NCBI RefSeq assembly: GCF_029953285.1
Contig: NZ_JASAOI010000078.1
Span: 1 to 64,000 of the forward strand
DNA: 64,000 nt
Reading direction: 5' to 3'
Source: Yinghuangia seranimata
GTDB taxonomy: Bacteria; Actinomycetota; Actinomycetes; Streptomycetales; Streptomycetaceae
The notes below the pieces were generated by a model, which ran no database searches, had not been told where the DNA came from, and was given only the letters and a program-made list of their open reading frames with translations. Shown piece by piece: positions 9,159 to 18,809 of the stretch (positions are counted from its first letter, which is position 1; every line of letters begins with the position of its first letter). A program made the position numbers and the translations under genes.

Positions 9159-9746
9159 TCACCGGTACACGTCGACGACAATCCGGCTCGGGTCGGTCAG
9201 GACGAACGTGCGGACCTCGCTGACGTGGCCCTGGGTCATGACACCGACGTCGAGGTGGCCCTCGAAGTCACACGTCACCGCGTAGCCGGTGACGCGCGCG
9301 AGCTGCGGCGTGCGCACCACGCGCGGACCGGTGTAGGTCGGGTTGCCGTCGGCGTCGTGCGCCGCGCTGGCCGCCTGCACCTCGTGGAACTGGTCGCCGG
9401 GCAGCGGGACCTCCTGGCCCGACCCGCAGTTCGTCAACGGGCCGGGGCCGCCGGTCACGCCGAACGCCGGCACGCCGCCCGAGAAGTCGAGCACCACGCG
9501 GTCGAACGTGGGGTGCGCGCCGGTACGGATGTTCGTCAGGTACGTCGGCCCCGCCATGGCCGGCGCGGACAGCGCGACGGACCGCTGCGCGGCGGCCGGC
9601 GCGGCGGCGTCGGCGGTCGCCACCGGGAGCAGCGCGACCGCGAGCAGGGCGCCGGCGGCACCGGTCGCCAGTGCGGCACGGGCCGCGCGCCGACGGGGGA
9701 GCGCGGTCGGCGTCGGAACGGCGGAGGGGGACGGGTTCTCGGACAC
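9159..9746 (-). CDS. secreted AMIN-like domain protein
   Basis: A 195-residue exported protein. A basic N-terminal stretch (PRRRAARA) leads into a hydrophobic signal segment near residues 24-46, ending in an Ala-rich cleavage region. The mature part begins near YLTNIRTGAHPTFDRVVLDF. This matches the AMIN-like domain of actinobacterial secreted proteins, a beta-sandwich related to the peptidoglycan-binding AMIN domain of amidases. It probably sits at the cell wall. Two cysteines (TNCGSG and TCDFEG) may pair. It has its own promoter region shared with the divergent lipoprotein gene. Confidence 0.85.
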   Translation of the reverse strand: MSENPSPSAVPTPTALPRRRAARAALATGAAGALLAVALLPVATADAAAPAAAQRSVALSAPAMAGPTYLTNIRTGAHPTFDRVVLDFSGGVPAFGVTGGPGPLTNCGSGQEVPLPGDQFHEVQAASAAHDADGNPTYTGPRVVRTPQLARVTGYAVTCDFEGHLDVGVMTQGHVSEVRTFVLTDPSRIVVDVYR

Positions 9747-10005
9747 GGAGACCTCCTGGGCCGAGGCGCGAGGTGCGGATCAGATCGCGCCGTAGATGCT
9801 TGAAGGACGCCCATCTCACCTGTCGGGTTGCACGGTTTGGCGATATTGCGCCCGAATTGCACGCCTGATCACTCGCGGGCGACAGCGCCTTCACCCATGT
9901 GGATGAAACGGGTCGTTCTGACTGGCGCGCGGCCTCCGGGCGCGTCAACGTACTCCCGGACGGGTCGCCGCCAGGTGCCGTCGGGAATCCTCGGGAGGCT
10001 GTTGC

Positions 10006-10473
10006 ATGAGTCGGCGCCGCGTCGGATCTTGGTGTGCCGTCGTCGTCCTGGCCGCGGGAGCGGCCTCCGCGTGCGGCGGTTCGCACGCGCGTATCGCCCC
10101 GGCGGGCAACGTGCCGGCCACCGGCGCCGCCCCGGCGGCGGAGGGCAACGACCAGGCCCCGGGCCGCGGCCCGCACGGCAACGCCACCAGGGGCGGCAAG
10201 GCCCCGGGCGTGACCGCCTCACCGGGCGAGCGCCACAGCGGCGTCCCGCTGCCGCCGCAGGAGGCCGCGTCCGTCCGGCCCGAGGAACCGTCCTTCACGG
10301 CAGGCGACGCCACCCCGCCCGCGGCCCCCGGCACCGCCCAGCCCACCCCCGCCGCCGACGCGACCCCGGTGCCCTCACCCCCGGCGGTACCCCCGGCCTC
10401 CGCACCGCCCACCACCGCCCCGCCCGCCCCGAGCCCCCTCCCGACGGACAACCCGCCGGCGTCGCCGCACTGA
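10006..10473 (+). CDS. Pro/Ala-rich lipoprotein
   Basis: A 155-residue protein starting with a lipoprotein signal peptide. A basic start (SRRR) is followed by a hydrophobic stretch and a lipobox-like AASACGG, which puts the lipidated cysteine at about residue 23. The rest is almost all Pro, Ala, Thr and Gly, with no globular domain. It should be an extended tether or spacer on the outer face of the membrane. ATG at 10006 is preceded by GGGAGG. The function is unknown; low-complexity lipoproteins of this kind are common in actinomycetes. Confidence 0.75.
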   Translation: MSRRRVGSWCAVVVLAAGAASACGGSHARIAPAGNVPATGAAPAAEGNDQAPGRGPHGNATRGGKAPGVTASPGERHSGVPLPPQEAASVRPEEPSFTAGDATPPAAPGTAQPTPAADATPVPSPPAVPPASAPPTTAPPAPSPLPTDNPPASPH

Positions 10474-10490
10474 GGCGCCAACGACGTTCG

Positions 10491-10516
10491 GCCGCACGGT
10501 GTTTGGGCCGTGCGGC
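10491..10516 (+). terminator. terminator after the lipoprotein gene
   Basis: A perfect 9-bp stem (GCCGCACGG and its complement) with an 8-base loop lies 17 bases after the stop codon. The rest of the gap to the TetR gene, about 220 bases, shows no convincing coding sequence. Confidence 0.6.
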
Positions 10517-10734
10517 GGTTGCGGCCCGCTGAGCCGCGGCGGCGCAACCGGGCATGACCGTCCCGCACGTCAATCGACGGCGCGGAGCCGCCGACATGCG
10601 ACCGACCGCACCGTCGGCTCCTCGATCGGCTCGGCCACGAGCCACGCCACGCTGGGACCCGGCACAGGCGGCCGGCTCGCATGCCGTCGGCGCGCCGCCG
10701 CAGCGGGGCGGGCCGACACCCTCAGGCGAAGTCT

Positions 10735-11346
10735 TCAGTGCTCGGGGTTCAGGGCGGCGCGGAGCAATGCCCGTGCTGTGTCGCGCATCAGGGCTACGGC
10801 GGCGGGGCGGGTCAGGCCGGCGATGTCGGTGAGCCAGACCAGGGACTCGATGCCGGTGGCGGCGCGGATGGCGACGGCCAGGCGGTGGACGTCCACGTCG
10901 GGGTGGGTGGTGCGCAGCGGTGTGAGGGCGTCGGTGATCCAGGCGATCGCGCGGCCCTGGCGCAGGGGCGGGCGCTGCGCGACCTCGGGGGTTGCGGCCG
11001 GGGTGAGCGACAGCCTTAGTGCGGCGCGGAGTTGGGGTTCCCACTCGGTGGTGATGCGGGCGAACGCGGCCATCACCAGGTCGAGTCGTGCGTACGGGTC
11101 GTCGGGCGGCGCGTCGTCGGGCAGGAGCGACGTGTACTCGATCTCGGGGTGGGCGGCGGTCAGCAGGCTGTGCTGGTTCGGGAAGTACCGGTAGGCCGTG
11201 GTGCGGGAGATGCCGGCCGCGGCGGCGGCCTGTTCGACCGTGGGATCGCCGCCGTCGGCGATGAGGGCGCGGGCGGCGGTGACGAGGGCCTCGCGGGTGC
11301 GGGCCTTCTGCTTGCTGCGTCCCGTCGACTCATATGGTACCGGCAT
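10735..11346 (-). CDS. TetR-family transcriptional regulator
   Basis: A 203-residue DNA-binding repressor. The N-terminal helix-turn-helix reads KARTREALVTAARALIADGG, then TVEQAAAAAGISRTTAYRYF at about residues 36-55, which is typical of TetR. The C-terminal ligand-binding part is all helical. I chose ATG at 11346 (MPVPYESTGRSKQ). Starts further upstream, up to 11403, would run into the first codon of the divergent cupin gene. A repeated GTACCAT element lies at its start and may be its operator. The likely target is the divergent gene, and possibly itself. Confidence 0.9.
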   Translation of the reverse strand: MPVPYESTGRSKQKARTREALVTAARALIADGGDPTVEQAAAAAGISRTTAYRYFPNQHSLLTAAHPEIEYTSLLPDDAPPDDPYARLDLVMAAFARITTEWEPQLRAALRLSLTPAATPEVAQRPPLRQGRAIAWITDALTPLRTTHPDVDVHRLAVAIRAATGIESLVWLTDIAGLTRPAAVALMRDTARALLRAALNPEH

Positions 11347-11359
11347 GCCATCATGGTAC
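11334..11359. promoter_or_regulatory. candidate operator between tetR and cupin genes
   Basis: Two direct copies of ATGGTAC (11334-11340 and 11353-11359) flank the perfect 8-bp palindrome GGCATGCC (11342-11349). The element overlaps the start of the TetR gene and lies 43 bases before the divergent cupin gene. Its position suggests autoregulation, but no binding is shown. Confidence 0.4.
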
Positions 11360-11401
11360 TCTGATCCCATAAAGGGTTCCATGCTGTGGAGGTGGGCTGC
11401 C

Positions 11402-11752
11402 ATGCACCAGGACCCGGCGACGACCGATCCCGAGCTCTACCGCGTCGTGTTCGAGAACGACCGTGTGCGCGTGCTGGAGTACCGCGACAAGCCCGGCGAC
11501 CGCACGATGCCGCACGGGCATCCGGACACGGTGATGTACACGCTGAGTTCGTTCCGCCGCAGGCTCAGCTCGGGCGACCGGCAGGCGGACGTGGAGCTGG
11601 CGGCCGGGCAGGTGCGCTGGCTGGACGCGCAGGAGCACGCGGGCGAGAACATCGGCGACTCCGAGACGCACGCCCTGTTCATCGAGTTGAAGGAGCCCGC
11701 CGCGGCGCCGCGTCCGGCCGCGGGCGGTGCGCTGGGCCCCTCCGCGACCTGA
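11402..11752 (+). CDS. cupin-like small protein
   Basis: A 116-residue cytoplasmic protein with the pattern of a single cupin barrel. It reads VVFENDRVRVLEYRDKPGD near the start, then PHGHPD with two possible metal-binding histidines near residue 38, and later HAGENIGDSETHALFIEL. Small proteins of this kind in actinomycetes are usually annotated as cytoplasmic or cupin-domain proteins of unknown role. ATG at 11402 follows GGAGG 9 bases upstream. It is divergent from the TetR gene, so control by that regulator is likely. The metal and substrate are unknown. Confidence 0.8.
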   Translation: MHQDPATTDPELYRVVFENDRVRVLEYRDKPGDRTMPHGHPDTVMYTLSSFRRRLSSGDRQADVELAAGQVRWLDAQEHAGENIGDSETHALFIELKEPAAAPRPAAGGALGPSAT

Positions 11753-11760
11753 GCCGGAGC

Positions 11761-11937
11761 TCACTGCCGCGGGCGGTCCGAACGTGCCATCCAGTACAGC
11801 TGCTTGTGGTGCCCGCCGGTGTGCTCCATGGCCGCCAGCCGCTCGCGTGCCTCGTTCTCGGTGTCGTACGAGGCGATCAGAAAGCGCGCGCCGTTGTCGT
11901 CCTGGCGCCAGACCTGCCAGCGGATCCGTTCGGTCAT
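11761..11937 (-). CDS. SPOR-like mini-protein
   Basis: A 58-residue protein that starts MTERIRWQVWRQDDNGARF and ends HKQLYWMARSDRPRQ. It matches the short, stand-alone SPOR-type proteins conserved in streptomycetes: the pattern is VxRQDDNGxRF, a charged helix EARERLAAME, then HKQLYW. SPOR domains elsewhere bind denuded peptidoglycan. This one has no signal peptide or membrane anchor, so it should be cytoplasmic and its role is open. The real coding part is only the last 58 codons of a much longer open frame. The gene converges on the cupin gene 8 bases away. Confidence 0.8.
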   Translation of the reverse strand: MTERIRWQVWRQDDNGARFLIASYDTENEARERLAAMEHTGGHHKQLYWMARSDRPRQ

Positions 11938-12025
11938 GGCCTGATTCTCCCGTATGCGTCGCTCTTTCGGGTGATTGGGCTCAAGGTTTCCGATGCCCGG
12001 CCCCGACCTTCGCTTCCATGGATTC

Positions 12026-14147
<2,122 letters not shown>

Positions 14148-14160
14148 CTAGTTGAATCTA

Positions 14161-14175
14161 GTTGCAACATGCAAC
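14161..14175. promoter_or_regulatory. palindromic operator upstream of the MFS exporter
   Basis: GTTGCA-ACA-TGCAAC is a perfect inverted repeat 22 bases before the exporter start codon. A partial copy of the left arm (CTAGTTG) occurs just downstream. MarR-family repressors of drug exporters often bind sites of this form, so it is a likely operator. The local A+T richness stands out against the surroundings. Confidence 0.6.
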
Positions 14176-14219
14176 GGTATCCCTCGGTCGGCGGAGAGTC
14201 CCGCGGGGCGACCGGCGGG

Positions 14220-14768
14220 TCAGGCGGCCGCGGTCGGCCGCGGGGTCGGCTGCCAGCCGTTGCTGCGCAGCAGGTCGACGACGCCGTCGACACCGTCGCC
14301 GCGCAGCCGTTCGACGACGCGGACGCCGTCGATGCGCGACTTCATGTCGGCGGGGGTGAGGCCTCGGGCGATGCACTCCTTGGCGAGCTCGTGCTGCGCG
14401 GGGAGCAGGCCCGCGGTGAGCCACGCGTGCACCTGCGCGGCCGTCAGGTCGAGCCGGACCCAGGCAGCCGCCATCTCCGAGCGCCACTCCGGCGTGGTGC
14501 GCGGATCGATCTGCTTGATGACCCGGCCGATGTCGAGCTGCCGGTTCGCGCGCAGGTCCGGCACCTGGTGTGAGGCCGACGGGCTCGGGATCGCGGCGCG
14601 CGCGGGCGCGTTGCGCGACGCGGTCCGCTGCTGCGGAGCGGACTGCCGGGAGTCGGAGTTGCGCTGGGACTTGGGCACGATGGTCGCCCGGCGGCGCGGC
14701 TGACGGCCCTCGAGGAGGTTGGCCAGCATGAGCCGTTCGAGCGCGTCCAGGTTGTCGTCCACCCGCAT
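14220..14768 (-). CDS. hypothetical helical protein
   Basis: A 182-residue cytoplasmic protein that I do not recognise. I chose ATG at 14768 (MRVDDNLDALERLMLANLLE). The frame stays open upstream, but the residues there are not protein-like. The first third is basic and low in order (RQPRRRATIV, then Ser/Gln-rich). The C-terminal two thirds look like a helical bundle with regular Leu/Ala spacing (WVRLDLTAAQVHAWLTAGLL). It lies upstream of the MFS exporter on the same strand, with an 81-base gap that holds the exporter operator. That makes a shared transcript possible but unproven. Confidence 0.7.
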   Translation of the reverse strand: MRVDDNLDALERLMLANLLEGRQPRRRATIVPKSQRNSDSRQSAPQQRTASRNAPARAAIPSPSASHQVPDLRANRQLDIGRVIKQIDPRTTPEWRSEMAAAWVRLDLTAAQVHAWLTAGLLPAQHELAKECIARGLTPADMKSRIDGVRVVERLRGDGVDGVVDLLRSNGWQPTPRPTAAA

Positions 14769-15114
14769 CACCCTTCCGTGGGACTGTGCGGCGTTTGCGG
14801 AACCATCGTGGACGGAGGCTCCGACACCGCAACGCGCGGCTATGGGCGCACCCCCTCGGGTGCGCCGCCACATACGCAGACGCTCCGGTCTTGCCCACGA
14901 AGCGTGTACTTCACACACGCGCTCGATCAACGTTTCGCGCTGATGTGACGATCCGTCAATCTGCGGGCCCCCCGCATGACCTGGGACGAGCCGTGGCGCA
15001 CGCCGTAGCGCGCCTCCGGAAGCGGTCGGTCACGCTGCGTATCGTTGATGTCGCTCATGATCGGACGCCCGTCCGGGGCACTAGGCTGGACCACCGCGCG
15101 AGGAGGTGGGCCCC
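14769..15114. other. 346-base divergent intergenic region
   Basis: No coding sequence is supported here. It holds a perfect 9-bp stem with a 4-base loop at 14845-14866 (GGCGCACCC and its complement), which could act on the leader of the leftward gene. A TAGGCT element at 15082-15087 resembles an actinomycete -10 box for the rightward ATPase gene, but no convincing -35 box is placed correctly. Confidence 0.5.
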
Positions 15115-15537
15115 GTGACTCTCGGATACGACAGGTCTTGCTGGTTCACGCTGCCCGCGGAACCGGCCGCTGTGCCGCAGGCCCGCCGGGCGTTGGCCGA
15201 CCATCTGACGTACTGGGGGCTGCCGCGCAACCACGATCTCGGGTACGGGCTGCGGCTGATCGCGTCGGAGCTCATCACGAACGCGGTGGAGCACGCCGCC
15301 GTGGTGTCGCCGGAGATCGTCGTGACGCTGACCGTGCACGACGGCTGGCTGTGGCTGGGCGTGCGCGACCGGCACCCGTACCGCCCGGTCGCGTTGCTGG
15401 AGACCGTCGACGACACGTCGGGGCGCGGGCTGCTGATTGTGCGTCAGATCGTGGAGGAGAACGGCGGGCAGATCCACATCGAGGCGCACCCCGACGGCAA
15501 GACGCTGTGGGTGATCCTGCCCTGGCCCGTGGCGTGA
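15115..15537 (+). CDS. RsbW-like ATP-binding regulator
   Basis: A 140-residue single-domain GHKL ATPase of the anti-sigma factor/serine kinase type (HATPase_c_2), very common in streptomycetes. Motifs are SELITNAVEHA (N box) near residue 59, LGVRDRHPYRP (G1 region) near 83 and SGRGLLIVRQI (G2) near 104. Such proteins usually bind or phosphorylate anti-anti-sigma partners, but no sigma or STAS gene is beside it. I chose GTG at 15115 because AGGAGG sits 8 bases upstream. GTG at 15106 overlaps that site. Confidence 0.9.
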   Translation: MTLGYDRSCWFTLPAEPAAVPQARRALADHLTYWGLPRNHDLGYGLRLIASELITNAVEHAAVVSPEIVVTLTVHDGWLWLGVRDRHPYRPVALLETVDDTSGRGLLIVRQIVEENGGQIHIEAHPDGKTLWVILPWPVA

Positions 15538-15541
15538 GGCG

Positions 15542-15575
15542 GCGGGCCGGGCCCGGGAGTTCCGGGCCGGCCCGC
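15542..15575. terminator. bidirectional terminator
   Basis: A strong GC stem of 14 bp with one bulged base encloses a short loop between the convergent genes ending at 15537 and 15599. It probably serves both. Confidence 0.65.
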
Positions 15576-15598
15576 CCGCGGATGTCGCGAGCCCCGGC

Positions 15599-16243
15599 TC
15601 AGGGGCAGGTGATCTGCACCTTCTCCGCCGAGGCCTGAAGCTCCTCGCTGTGGCTGACCTCGTCGAGCGTCGCGCCCGCGGCCTGCACGTCGCCGCTGTT
15701 CAGCTGCTCCGTGGTCTGGTTGATCAGGTCGGCCTGGTGCTGGTACTTCTGCGCCCAGTCCCGCAGGTCGGCGTCGGTGTTCTTCGGCTGCGGAACGGCC
15801 TTGACCCGGCTCATCAGCGCTTGCATCGAGTTGTTGAGCGCGCGCATCTTCTGCTGCGCGTCCGTGAGGTTGGCGTTGCTCCCGTTGATGGCCGCGTCGA
15901 CGTCGCTGAGCTTGTTCGCGATGTTGTCCGAGGACTCGCTGCAGACCTTGTTGACGTCCGCGACGAACTTCTCGCGCGTGACCGATTCGTTCGCGGCGGG
16001 CTGGCCGCTCGCGGGAGTGTTCTTCGAGTCGCTCGACAGGTCGAACGGCCCGATGCCCATGGCGAGCAGCACGCTGACCACCGTGGCGACGGTGCCCACC
16101 AGAGTGAGGATCAGCATGAGCTTGCCGTTGCCGTCCCCGCCTCCACCGCGCTGCGGCGGGGGCGGCGGCGGTGCCTGCCAGTGCGGGGGCGGGTAGCCGC
16201 CGTAGGCGGGCTGCTGCCCGCTGTCGCGCCGGTGAAAGTCCAT
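15599..16243 (-). CDS. membrane-anchored protein with Pro-rich N-terminus
   Basis: A 214-residue protein with four parts. A cytoplasmic Tyr/Pro/Gly-rich N-terminus contains PPPHWQAPPPPPPQ. One membrane helix (LMLILTLVGTVATVVSVLLA) spans about residues 42-61, followed by a short linker. An external helical domain of about 140 residues has two cysteines (VCSESS and the final TCP), probably joined by a disulfide. The pattern is typical of actinomycete cell-surface proteins of unknown function. ATG at 16243 (MDFHRRDSG) is the first start that gives protein-like sequence; the open frame continues upstream only as low-quality sequence. Confidence 0.8.
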   Translation of the reverse strand: MDFHRRDSGQQPAYGGYPPPHWQAPPPPPPQRGGGGDGNGKLMLILTLVGTVATVVSVLLAMGIGPFDLSSDSKNTPASGQPAANESVTREKFVADVNKVCSESSDNIANKLSDVDAAINGSNANLTDAQQKMRALNNSMQALMSRVKAVPQPKNTDADLRDWAQKYQHQADLINQTTEQLNSGDVQAAGATLDEVSHSEELQASAEKVQITCP

Positions 16244-16820
16244 CGTCGTCTCCGTGTCCAAGCCGATCCGTGGGGGACGGCCCGGTCGCGCGGAGTGCGG
16301 CCGCGCGCCGAGCTGGTTGCGTTCGGCCGATACGGGTGACCACACGCTCTGCTGGACCCCCCCAACAGGTGCGCGCGGGTGCGTTCGCTCCCCCCATCCG
16401 GCCGCCTGACGGCGCCTCGGACGTGTCCGGCGCCGACAAGGGCAGTGCGTATGGTAGCGACCCGCGTCGGCCGGCAGCGGGCCACCGTCCATACGGGTCG
16501 CTTGTGGTGACGGAGGCGGCACCTTATCCGGTTCCCGCGCGTTCACCCGATGGCCGGGATCTCGAACGGGTCGCCGGTGGGTAGACATCGGTTCGGCGTC
16601 CGGCGACCGGACGCGGAACACGTGTGACCGGGCCTGAACACCGGGGAAGGGATGGGTTACCGTTCTCCGAACAGCTCGCGTTGCAGGTGCGCCGCAGATC
16701 CGTCCCGAGGAATCCGCCGCGTCCCGAAGTCGGACACCGACCTCCGGACCGCCGTCGAGCACGACCCGAACGCCGCCCCACCGCACGGCCGTTGTCGAAC
16801 AGGGGAGGTCCGTACAGCCC
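16244..16820. other. 577-base intergenic region before siderophore genes
   Basis: I see no gene here on either strand; frames that stay open give Arg/Pro-rich, non-protein-like translations. The region should hold the promoter of the siderophore genes. I looked for the actinobacterial iron box (TTAGGTTAGGCTAACCTAA type) by eye and found none. A short GTTC-TCC-GAAC palindrome is at about 16661-16671. Confidence 0.5.
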
Positions 16821-18722
16821 ATGTCGTTTCCCGGTCAGGCGCCGACGACCCACGTCGCGGCCCAGCGTCTCGGCTCTCCTCCGTCGTCACCCACTCTCCC
16901 GCCCGCGCCCGACCCGGATCCGCCGCTGCGGTCCGCCGACGCCGAAGCCGCCGCCGACCACGCGGCCGTCGAGGCGCTGCTGCGCTGCCGGTTGCGCGAG
17001 GACGGCGGGGCGGTGCGCGAGGGCCCGACCGTGCGGCCGGCGCTCGGCGCGGACGGCCCGGTCGTCGAGGCGGTCCTCGAGTACCGCTCGCCGACGGGAT
17101 GGCACCGCTTCGGCGCGGTGCGCGACGCGGACGGCACACACCTCGACGCCCCCGCGCTCGCGGCGCTGCTGTGCGCGGACCGTTCCCCCGAGGTGGCCGC
17201 CCAGTTGGCGGAACGCGTCGCGGACTCGGTGCGGCGCACGGCCCGGCACCTGCTGGCCCGGCACGCGGAGGCCGAAGGCCACTCCGCGTCCGCCGTCCCC
17301 ACCGCGCGCGGCACGGCGAACGGCTCTTCCGCCCCGGCCGCGCCCGAGTCCACCCCCTTTCTGGACGCGGAGCAGGCGCTCGTCCTCGGACACCCGTTCC
17401 ACCCCACACCGCACAGCCGCCAGGGCGTCGACGACGCGGAGGCGGAACGGTTCTCCCCGGAACTGCGCGGCCGGTTTCCGCTGCACTGGTTCGCCGCCGA
17501 CCCCGACGTGCTGCAGCTCGACGAGGACCTGATCGGACCGCTTCCGGCCATATTCGCCGCGCTCGCCGGACCCGGCCTCGAACGCCCGCCCGGCACCGTG
17601 GTGTTCCCCGCGCACCCGTGGCAGGCCCGCACCGCGGTGACCCGCCCGGCCGTCCGCGCGCTCCTCGATACCGGCCGACTCCACGACCTGGGCCCGGCCG
17701 GCCCGGAGTGGTCGCCGACGTCGTCCGTGCGCACGCTGTACCGCGCCGACGCGCCCGTGATGCTCAAGACCTCGCTCGGCGCGGAGATCGCCGACTCGCG
17801 GCGCGAGAACCTGCGCTCCGAGATGCGCCGCGGCCTGGCCGTGCACCGCATGCTGGACGCCGGCCTCAAACGCGTCCTGCACGGCGCGCACCCGGGTTTC
17901 GACGTCGTCCGCGACCTCGGCTGGCTGACGCTGCGCACCTCGGGCGGCGACGCCGGGGCGGGCACCGACGGGTCGGCCGCGTGCGGCGGCGCCAGCGGCC
18001 TCGAACTGGTGGTGCGGGACAACCCGTTCGGCGCCCGCGACCGCGTGCTGTGCGTCGCCGGGCTCACCGCCGAGCGCCCCGACCGGCCCGGCGGCCGCTC
18101 CGAACTGGGCCGCGTCGTCCACCACCTCGCGCTGCACACCGGCCGTCCGCTGGCCGAGGTCGCCGACACGTGGCTGCGCCGCTACCTCGACGTCGTGGTC
18201 GCGCCGGTCCTGTGGCTGTACGCCGACTACGGGCTCGGGCTGGAGGCCCACCAGCAGAACACCCTGGTCGTGCTGGACGGCGACGGCTGGCCGATCGGCG
18301 GCCGGTACCGCGGCAACCAGGGCTACCACTTCTCGGCGGCGCGGGGGACACCGCTCGCCCGCTGGCTGCCCGCCGACGTCCGCGAGGACCCCGGCACGTG
18401 GGCCACCGACGCCGTCGTCGACGAACGCCTCGGCTACTGCGTCGGCGTCAACAACATGCTCGGCCTCGTCGGCGCCATGGGCGCGCAGGGCCTCGCGGAC
18501 GAGACCCGACTGCTCGGCGACGTCCGCGCGTTCCTCGCCCGGCTGCGCGACGAGCACGCCGACCACGCCGCGGGCGACCTCGTCGACACCCTCCTCGACG
18601 CGCCGCGCCTGCGCTGCAAGGCGAACCTGCGCACCCGCGTCGCGGGCCTCGGGGCGCCCCCCGGACCCCACCCGAACCGGACCGTATACGTCGACATCGC
18701 CAACCCGATCGCGACCGGATGA
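16821..18722 (+). CDS. NIS siderophore synthetase, IucA/IucC family (first)
   Basis: A 633-residue ATP-dependent synthetase that joins a carboxylic acid (citrate, succinate or a derivative) to an amine or hydroxylamine in NRPS-independent siderophore synthesis. Family marks are HPFHPTPHSRQG near residue 192, VFPAHPWQ near 261, SVRTLYRADAPVMLKTSLG near 304, SRRENLRSEM near 329 and HQQNTLVVLDGDGWP near 477. The N-terminal 35 residues are Pro-rich and probably disordered. ATG at 16821 has GGGGAGG upstream. A second member of the family follows after 87 bases, so both probably act in sequence on one product. Confidence 0.93.
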   Translation: MSFPGQAPTTHVAAQRLGSPPSSPTLPPAPDPDPPLRSADAEAAADHAAVEALLRCRLREDGGAVREGPTVRPALGADGPVVEAVLEYRSPTGWHRFGAVRDADGTHLDAPALAALLCADRSPEVAAQLAERVADSVRRTARHLLARHAEAEGHSASAVPTARGTANGSSAPAAPESTPFLDAEQALVLGHPFHPTPHSRQGVDDAEAERFSPELRGRFPLHWFAADPDVLQLDEDLIGPLPAIFAALAGPGLERPPGTVVFPAHPWQARTAVTRPAVRALLDTGRLHDLGPAGPEWSPTSSVRTLYRADAPVMLKTSLGAEIADSRRENLRSEMRRGLAVHRMLDAGLKRVLHGAHPGFDVVRDLGWLTLRTSGGDAGAGTDGSAACGGASGLELVVRDNPFGARDRVLCVAGLTAERPDRPGGRSELGRVVHHLALHTGRPLAEVADTWLRRYLDVVVAPVLWLYADYGLGLEAHQQNTLVVLDGDGWPIGGRYRGNQGYHFSAARGTPLARWLPADVREDPGTWATDAVVDERLGYCVGVNNMLGLVGAMGAQGLADETRLLGDVRAFLARLRDEHADHAAGDLVDTLLDAPRLRCKANLRTRVAGLGAPPGPHPNRTVYVDIANPIATG

Positions 18723-18809
18723 CCCGGACCCCATCCGGCTGACGATCCGGGAAACTCGCGTTACGTTCGGCGTGTGCCAACCGGCGCGCGCCGAACTCCA
18801 GGAGGGCCC

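Noticed and set aside
16244-18809. Search for an actinobacterial iron box near the siderophore genes
   Set aside because: No sequence close to TTAGGTTAGGCTAACCTAA was found by eye. A degenerate site could still be missed.
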